Shown here: one piece after another, positions 60,303 to 64,000 of the stretch | Layout of the letters: each line of letters opens with the position of its first letter | Position numbering within the stretch: the first letter of the stretch is position 1 | Source of the DNA: Nocardia sp. NBC_01327 | GTDB lineage: Bacteria; Actinomycetota; Actinomycetes; Mycobacteriales; Mycobacteriaceae | Direction: 5' to 3' | DNA: 64,000 bases | Assembly: GCF_035958815.1 (NCBI RefSeq) | Contig: NZ_CP108383.1 | Coordinates: forward strand, 7,068,001-7,132,000 | Notes under the pieces: model-generated | What the model saw: only the letters and a program-made list of their open reading frames with translations | What the model was told of the DNA's origin: nothing | Database searches by the model: none | Position numbers and translations under genes: made by a program

Positions 60303-61219
60303 ACGGCCCCTTCCACCCGATAGCTCACGCATCCGGCCATCGGCCCCGAACCCGCCGTGAGGAATACCAGTTCGGCGCCCGGCGACAGTGCGCCCTGCTC
60401 CTGCAGCTGGTGGTACGCGATGGCAAGGCCGGAGCTGCCGGCATCTCGGTCGCCGGTCATCGCCTGGTAGCCGGCGGCGAATCCGAACTCCTCGGCCAGG
60501 CCGCTCGCGAACTCGGGCACCGGATTATTGGTGACCAGAGTGGCGCTGCCCGTGACGATTTCGGGCTGTTCGGCCAGATAGTCGCGCAGGGTCGCCGCCG
60601 CGGTCGCGACGATCACGGTGTCGTAATCGTCCGCGACGTCGACCGTAATCGTCCGCTGCCCGGCACTTCCCATGGCTTTCAGGTCCAGATATCCGGCAAT
60701 GCCCGGATCGGCGCCCGCGCTCCGGCCGCGTGCGGGGGAAATCCGGAGCGGGCCGAAACCCGACTCCCGATCCACACCCTTGCTCAGCAACCAGGCCGCG
60801 CCGGCGGTCGCGTACCGAAAGTCGTTCGGCTCGTGAGCGATTCCGCCCGGATGGGCGTCACTGCTGACGATCAGGATTCGCCCGGCGGTGCCGTTGGCCA
60901 GCAGCGCGGTCGCCGCGTGCACGGCATTGAGCACCCCGCACGCGCCATTGCGCAGGTCGAACGAGAAGGTGGAGCGGCCCGATCCGGCCTCGTAGTCGAG
61001 GTGCATATCCAGCCCGAGCTGGATGAGCGCGGAGTTGGCGGGTTCGACAACATTGCCGTCGCGGTAGACGCCGACGTTCACCAGCACGTCGATATCGCCG
61101 GGTGCGATTCCGGCCCGCTCCAGGCATTCCCGGCCCGCGAGGACGGCATGCTCGATCGATCCCGTGGTCGCGGGGGCGGCACTGATCGCGGATTGTTCGA
61201 TGATTACGGACATATTCAT
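60299..61219 (-). CDS. nltB: OleA-like thiolase, partner subunit (NltB type)
   Basis: 306 aa, 3-oxoacyl-ACP synthase III fold. It keeps a Cys94 (RNGACGVL) at the nucleophile position and a Glu59 in VVEPANS. The places expected for the catalytic His and Asn carry other residues: TLVTNNPVPEF lacks the FH, and TGDRDAGSS replaces ANTGAST. In lipstatin LstAB and nocardiolactone NltAB, the B partner is known to supply a Glu to the active site of A, so a non-autonomous subunit is expected. ATG at 61219 overlaps the nltA stop by 4 bp. Confidence 0.8.
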   Translation of the reverse strand: MNMSVIIEQSAISAAPATTGSIEHAVLAGRECLERAGIAPGDIDVLVNVGVYRDGNVVEPANSALIQLGLDMHLDYEAGSGRSTFSFDLRNGACGVLNAVHAATALLANGTAGRILIVSSDAHPGGIAHEPNDFRYATAGAAWLLSKGVDRESGFGPLRISPARGRSAGADPGIAGYLDLKAMGSAGQRTITVDVADDYDTVIVATAAATLRDYLAEQPEIVTGSATLVTNNPVPEFASGLAEEFGFAAGYQAMTGDRDAGSSGLAIAYHQLQEQGALSPGAELVFLTAGSGPMAGCVSYRVEGAV

Positions 61220-62256
61220 CCCACCAGAGAATCGATAGTGGCGGACATGACACCGAAGATCATTCCGGAGGCGGTCGGCACCAGGCAGACTTTGGAACCC
61301 TTCGGAATCTCGCCGCGCGAAATATAGTCGTACAGCGCGAGGAAATGCGTGCTCGCACCGGTATTCGCGTATTTGTGCACGGTCGCGAGCCGCGGCGGCA
61401 TTTCCGCTTCGTGGATCTTACTCCCGGATTCGGCGAGTTTCTCGGTGAAGGCCACACCGAGCTGATGGAAGACGATGAAATCGAACTTCTCGTCGGCGAA
61501 TGTGCTGCCGCGCTTGACGAGCCGATCACGGTGCAGTTTCGCCCAGGTTTCACGGCGCGGCGCGGCCTGCATGGTCATATTGTCGGTCAGCATGATCATG
61601 TTCTCGGAGGCGTCGCTGGGTTTGGCGATGCACAGCGGCGAGAATTCGGCGCTGGTGATCATGTCCACGTAGTGGATTCGATCGTGCTCGTCCTCGGCGC
61701 GGTCCACGATCACCGCGACGGCCGCGTCGGCCAGGGTGAGCGCCGGGAACTGCAGATCGCGGATGCCCTTCGCCTCGGCGAGCGCACCCTCGGTGACCGG
61801 GGAGATGATCTCCGCCGTCACCACCATGCCGGTGCGCACCAGTCCGGCGCGAATCATGTTTTCCAGCAGGTAGATCGCCGTCATGGTGCCGCCGCAGGCA
61901 TTGACCACGTCGTAGCCCATGGCATTGTCGGCCCCGATCCGGCGGGCGATCTCGTGCGCGGCGGCGGGTTCGAACACCATGTGGAACCCGTCGTGCACCG
62001 TGGTGCCGGCGCTGATGATCACATCCAGATCGGCGGCCTCGTACCGCGAGCGCGCCAGACAGTCCTGTGCCGCGAGCGCGCCGAGCGAGAGGCTGTCCTC
62101 GCCGGCCGAGCGATCGACCATGCGGCGGGTCCGAATTCCGGTGATCCGTTCGACGTCGAATTGACCGCCGCTCGACATTCGAGTCAGTAGTTCATCCGTG
62201 GTGTATTCGCGCTGGGGCAGAGCGGCTCCCAGCGCACCGAGGCGTGCGGCACTCAT
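61216..62256 (-). CDS. nltA: OleA-like thiolase, catalytic subunit (NltA type)
   Basis: 346 aa. Full Cys-His-Asn triad by eye: Cys121 (VVNACGGTM), His264 (VFHQLG), Asn298 (KYANTGAST), with a Glu96 (FEPAAAH). OleA enzymes join two acyl-CoAs by non-decarboxylative Claisen condensation to a 2-alkyl-3-ketoacid, the first step to beta-lactones or olefins. ATG at 62256 with GGGAG 5 nt upstream; first gene of the four-gene operon. The general alternative is a FabH-like ketosynthase, but the gene set argues for OleA. Confidence 0.84.
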   Translation of the reverse strand: MSAARLGALGAALPQREYTTDELLTRMSSGGQFDVERITGIRTRRMVDRSAGEDSLSLGALAAQDCLARSRYEAADLDVIISAGTTVHDGFHMVFEPAAAHEIARRIGADNAMGYDVVNACGGTMTAIYLLENMIRAGLVRTGMVVTAEIISPVTEGALAEAKGIRDLQFPALTLADAAVAVIVDRAEDEHDRIHYVDMITSAEFSPLCIAKPSDASENMIMLTDNMTMQAAPRRETWAKLHRDRLVKRGSTFADEKFDFIVFHQLGVAFTEKLAESGSKIHEAEMPPRLATVHKYANTGASTHFLALYDYISRGEIPKGSKVCLVPTASGMIFGVMSATIDSLVG

Positions 62257-62657
62257 CGTGACTCCCGATGGCTATCGGATGGAGGGAACCGGCGACTGGG
62301 CGGTCCCGCTGAATCGAACGAGGCAAACATTGGCTCTGTTCGGATTCCACGGACCGTATGAGCACGATCTTACGGTGTCAAGACAATTCGCACCCGAGAG
62401 CGACAGAGGTCACCCGAAGGCGCAGTCATATCCGATGCCACTGCTCCCGAGATACCAATCGGCACAGCGCTTTTTGGTTCCGGAGACAAGTGTGATCGCC
62501 CGGTTGCGACAGTGCGGAAGTCCTGGTTACGCTGACCGAAACCGGCACCCCCGCAATCGATTCGCTGGCGTTCTCTCGAAACTCGGGCCCTCGCCCGCAA
62601 TTACCCGATTCCGCGCGCCGTCGCGCGATCCGGCCGCCAGATTTGGAGCATTTCGCG
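62257..62657. other. Divergent promoter region of the beta-lactone operon and the P450
   Basis: 401 bp, AT-richer than its surroundings, no gene. It contains GGAG about 9 nt before the P450 ATG, a TACGCT -10-like box near 62528-62533, and the word CGAGATACCAAT (62449-62460) that recurs at 54554-54565. Promoters for both genes must lie here. Confidence 0.6.
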
Positions 62658-64000
62658 ATGACATCCACCGCCACCCGCACGCCGACCGCGAGCCGCGTAC
62701 CGCCCACCGCCCCCGGCGCCCTCCCCCTGCTCGGCCACTGGCCGCGTTTCGGCCGCCGTCCCTACCGCTTCATGTCCACGCTGCCGGAGGTGGGACAGGT
62801 TGTGCGCGTGCGCATTCCGGGTTACGACACGTATGTCGTCACCGATCCCGAGCTGGCCCGCGAGGCGTTCGTGACGCTCTCCGACCAGGGGCACATGATC
62901 GAACGCGCCGAGGCGCTGCTGGGCGAGGGCGTCACCGTCCTGCAGGGCCGGCGGCACAAGCGCGAACGCCGCATGATCGCACCGGCTTTCGCCAAGGCGC
63001 GGATCGCCCGGTACGCAACGGTCATGACGCGTCTCGGGGCCGAACGCGCCGCATCCTGGCACGCGGGTGAGACCCTCGCCGTCAACGAGCAGATGCACGA
63101 TCTCGCACTGCGGACCGTCGCGGCGGCCCTGTTCACCGGTGAAATCGGTTCCGAGACAGCCGAAGACATCCACCGACTGCTACCCCCGGTCATGACCCTG
63201 CTCTCGCGCCGGGTCACCCGCCCAGCCTGGATCGACCGAATGCCACTGCCCGGCAACCGCCGCTTCGACCGGCTGGTCCTCGAGATGAAGGCCGCCACCG
63301 GCGGCATCATCGCCGCCTACCGCGCCGAACTGGCCGCCGATCCCGACCTCGATCACGGCGACCTCCTCGGCACCCTGCTCAAGGCCCGCGACGAAGCCGG
63401 AGACGCCCTCACCGACTCGCAAGTGCACGACGAACTCATCAACTTCCTCGTCGGCGGCACCGAGGCCATCGGCGCCACCCTGGCCTGGGTCTTCTACGAA
63501 CTCGGCCAGAATCCCGAGGTCGAGGCAGCCCTGCACGCCGAAGTAGACGCCCTCCTGCGAGTGAGAGGCGAGATCCCCTCGCACGCACCAGAAGACACCG
63601 GGTTGCCTGGACGCGGGAATACCACGCCGGCCGGCCACGGAGACACCACGCCATCCGCGCAAGGGGACACTGCGCCCGCCAGGTACGGAGACACCGCGGT
63701 GCCCATGCAGGGAGACACCACGCCGCGCACTCGCACTGCGGGAGAAGGCACGCCCACGAACGTTCGGCCTGCCGAATTCGGCGATCTGGGGGCGCTGGAT
63801 GTGACCAAGCGCATTGTGCTCGAGACGCTGCGCAAGTATTCGCCGTGGCTGACCGTGCGGCACGTGCCCACCGCCTACACCCTGGGCGGTGTCGAGATCC
63901 CCGGCGGCAGCATGCTTTTCGTCTGCCCGGTGGCCATGCACCGCGATCCCGCGCTGTACCCCGATCCCGAGCGTTTCGATCCGGACCGGTGGCTGCCGGA
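62658..64000 (+). CDS. Cytochrome P450 with repeat insert, cut by window edge
   Basis: 447 residues are visible and the heme-Cys segment lies beyond the window. N-terminal Pro-rich start PPTAPGALPLLGHWPRFGR, I-helix region NFLVGGTEAIGATLAW (the usual TT after GGxE is AI), K-helix ETLR (about 392-395), and FDPDRWLP near the edge. An insert at about 310-365 contains five octapeptide repeats (GDTTPxxx). ATG at 62658 with GGAG about 9 nt upstream. Divergent from the beta-lactone operon and possibly a tailoring enzyme for its product. Confidence 0.9.
   Translation, partial: MTSTATRTPTASRVPPTAPGALPLLGHWPRFGRRPYRFMSTLPEVGQVVRVRIPGYDTYVVTDPELAREAFVTLSDQGHMIERAEALLGEGVTVLQGRRHKRERRMIAPAFAKARIARYATVMTRLGAERAASWHAGETLAVNEQMHDLALRTVAAALFTGEIGSETAEDIHRLLPPVMTLLSRRVTRPAWIDRMPLPGNRRFDRLVLEMKAATGGIIAAYRAELAADPDLDHGDLLGTLLKARDEAGDALTDSQVHDELINFLVGGTEAIGATLAWVFYELGQNPEVEAALHAEVDALLRVRGEIPSHAPEDTGLPGRGNTTPAGHGDTTPSAQGDTAPARYGDTAVPMQGDTTPRTRTAGEGTPTNVRPAEFGDLGALDVTKRIVLETLRKYSPWLTVRHVPTAYTLGGVEIPGGSMLFVCPVAMHRDPALYPDPERFDPDRWLP
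63615..63734 (+). repeat. Five 24-bp coding repeats (GDTTPxxx) in the P450
   Basis: Units begin at 63615, 63639, 63663, 63687 and 63711; each codes an octapeptide starting GNTTP, GDTTP, GDTAP, GDTAV or GDTTP. The repeats are in frame and lie between the I-helix and K-helix regions. Confidence 0.85.

Noticed and set aside
57592..62256. Reading the four genes as fatty-acid synthase type (FabH, FadD, epimerase)
   Set aside because: Two FabH-like genes with one lacking the triad, plus the exact A-B-C-D order and 4-bp overlaps, fit the Ole/Nlt/Lst arrangement much better.
1..64000. tRNA, rRNA, CRISPR arrays, insertion sequences, prophage genes
   Set aside because: Looked for cloverleaf-like ends, regularly spaced repeats, transposase or integrase motifs; none seen by eye.

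Overview
The window is high-GC DNA from an actinomycete of the order Mycobacteriales. The best fit is Nocardia, or a close relative such as Rhodococcus. Three things point there. The gene order matches the Mycobacterium tuberculosis block Rv2158c-Rv2196 (murE to qcrB). Many genes have leaderless or GTG/TTG starts. The last third carries a nocardiolactone-type beta-lactone gene set. Comparisons with M. tuberculosis and other named species are from memory, not from a search. LAYOUT. 1-6.1 kb: the cell-division end of the dcw cluster on the minus strand (mraZ, rsmH, an ftsL-like gene, pbpB, murE cut by the left edge), with a clear MraZ box upstream of mraZ. 6.5-8.3 kb: a DUF3040 membrane protein, a HEPN-like protein and a GNAT acetyltransferase. 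8.3-20.8 kb: carotenoid genes (crtO, cruF, a CruG-like glycosyltransferase, GGPP synthase, crtI, crtB) threaded between conserved mycobacterial genes (lppM, metF, mptA). Together they suggest a 4-keto, 1'-hydroxy, glycosylated gamma-carotene; a lycopene cyclase is not in the window. 20.8-25.5 kb: a PknL-substrate DNA-binding protein, pknL (here with four extracellular PASTA repeats), aroG, and an Rv2179c-like exoribonuclease. 25.6-37.5 kb: envelope genes (PlsC-type acyltransferase, ROK glucokinase, ArsA-like ATPase, two SRPBCC proteins, pimB, a gluzincin metallopeptidase, two NlpC/P60 hydrolases) and a DEDD exonuclease/GIY-YIG protein. 37.4-43.8 kb: a probable frameshifted gene, then ctaE-qcrCAB and trpD in an order inverted relative to M. 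tuberculosis. 44-47.4 kb: small accessory genes, including a MarR/NmrA pair with a perfect inverted-repeat operator. 47.4-53.2 kb: an acyl-CoA catabolic operon (two acyl-CoA dehydrogenases, SDR, acyl-CoA ligase, MaoC hydratase) divergent from a TetR regulator with two matching operators. 53.3-57.5 kb: a PucR-type regulator, a cytochrome P450 and a wax ester synthase/DGAT. 57.6-62.3 kb: four genes overlapping by 4 bp each (two OleA-like thiolases, an OleC-like beta-lactone synthetase, an OleD-like reductase) with no OleB, the composition known for nocardiolactone and lipstatin. 62.7 kb to the right edge: a divergent P450, truncated, with an octapeptide repeat insert. HOW IT WORKS TOGETHER. Most of the window serves the mycolate-type envelope: peptidoglycan synthesis and remodelling, PIM/lipomannan mannosylation, phospholipid acylation, carotenoids, and the respiratory bc1-aa3 branch. 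The right-hand third is lipid metabolism: acyl-CoA breakdown, storage-lipid acylation, and condensation of two acyl-CoAs into a beta-lactone. No tRNA, rRNA, CRISPR array, insertion sequence or phage gene was seen.
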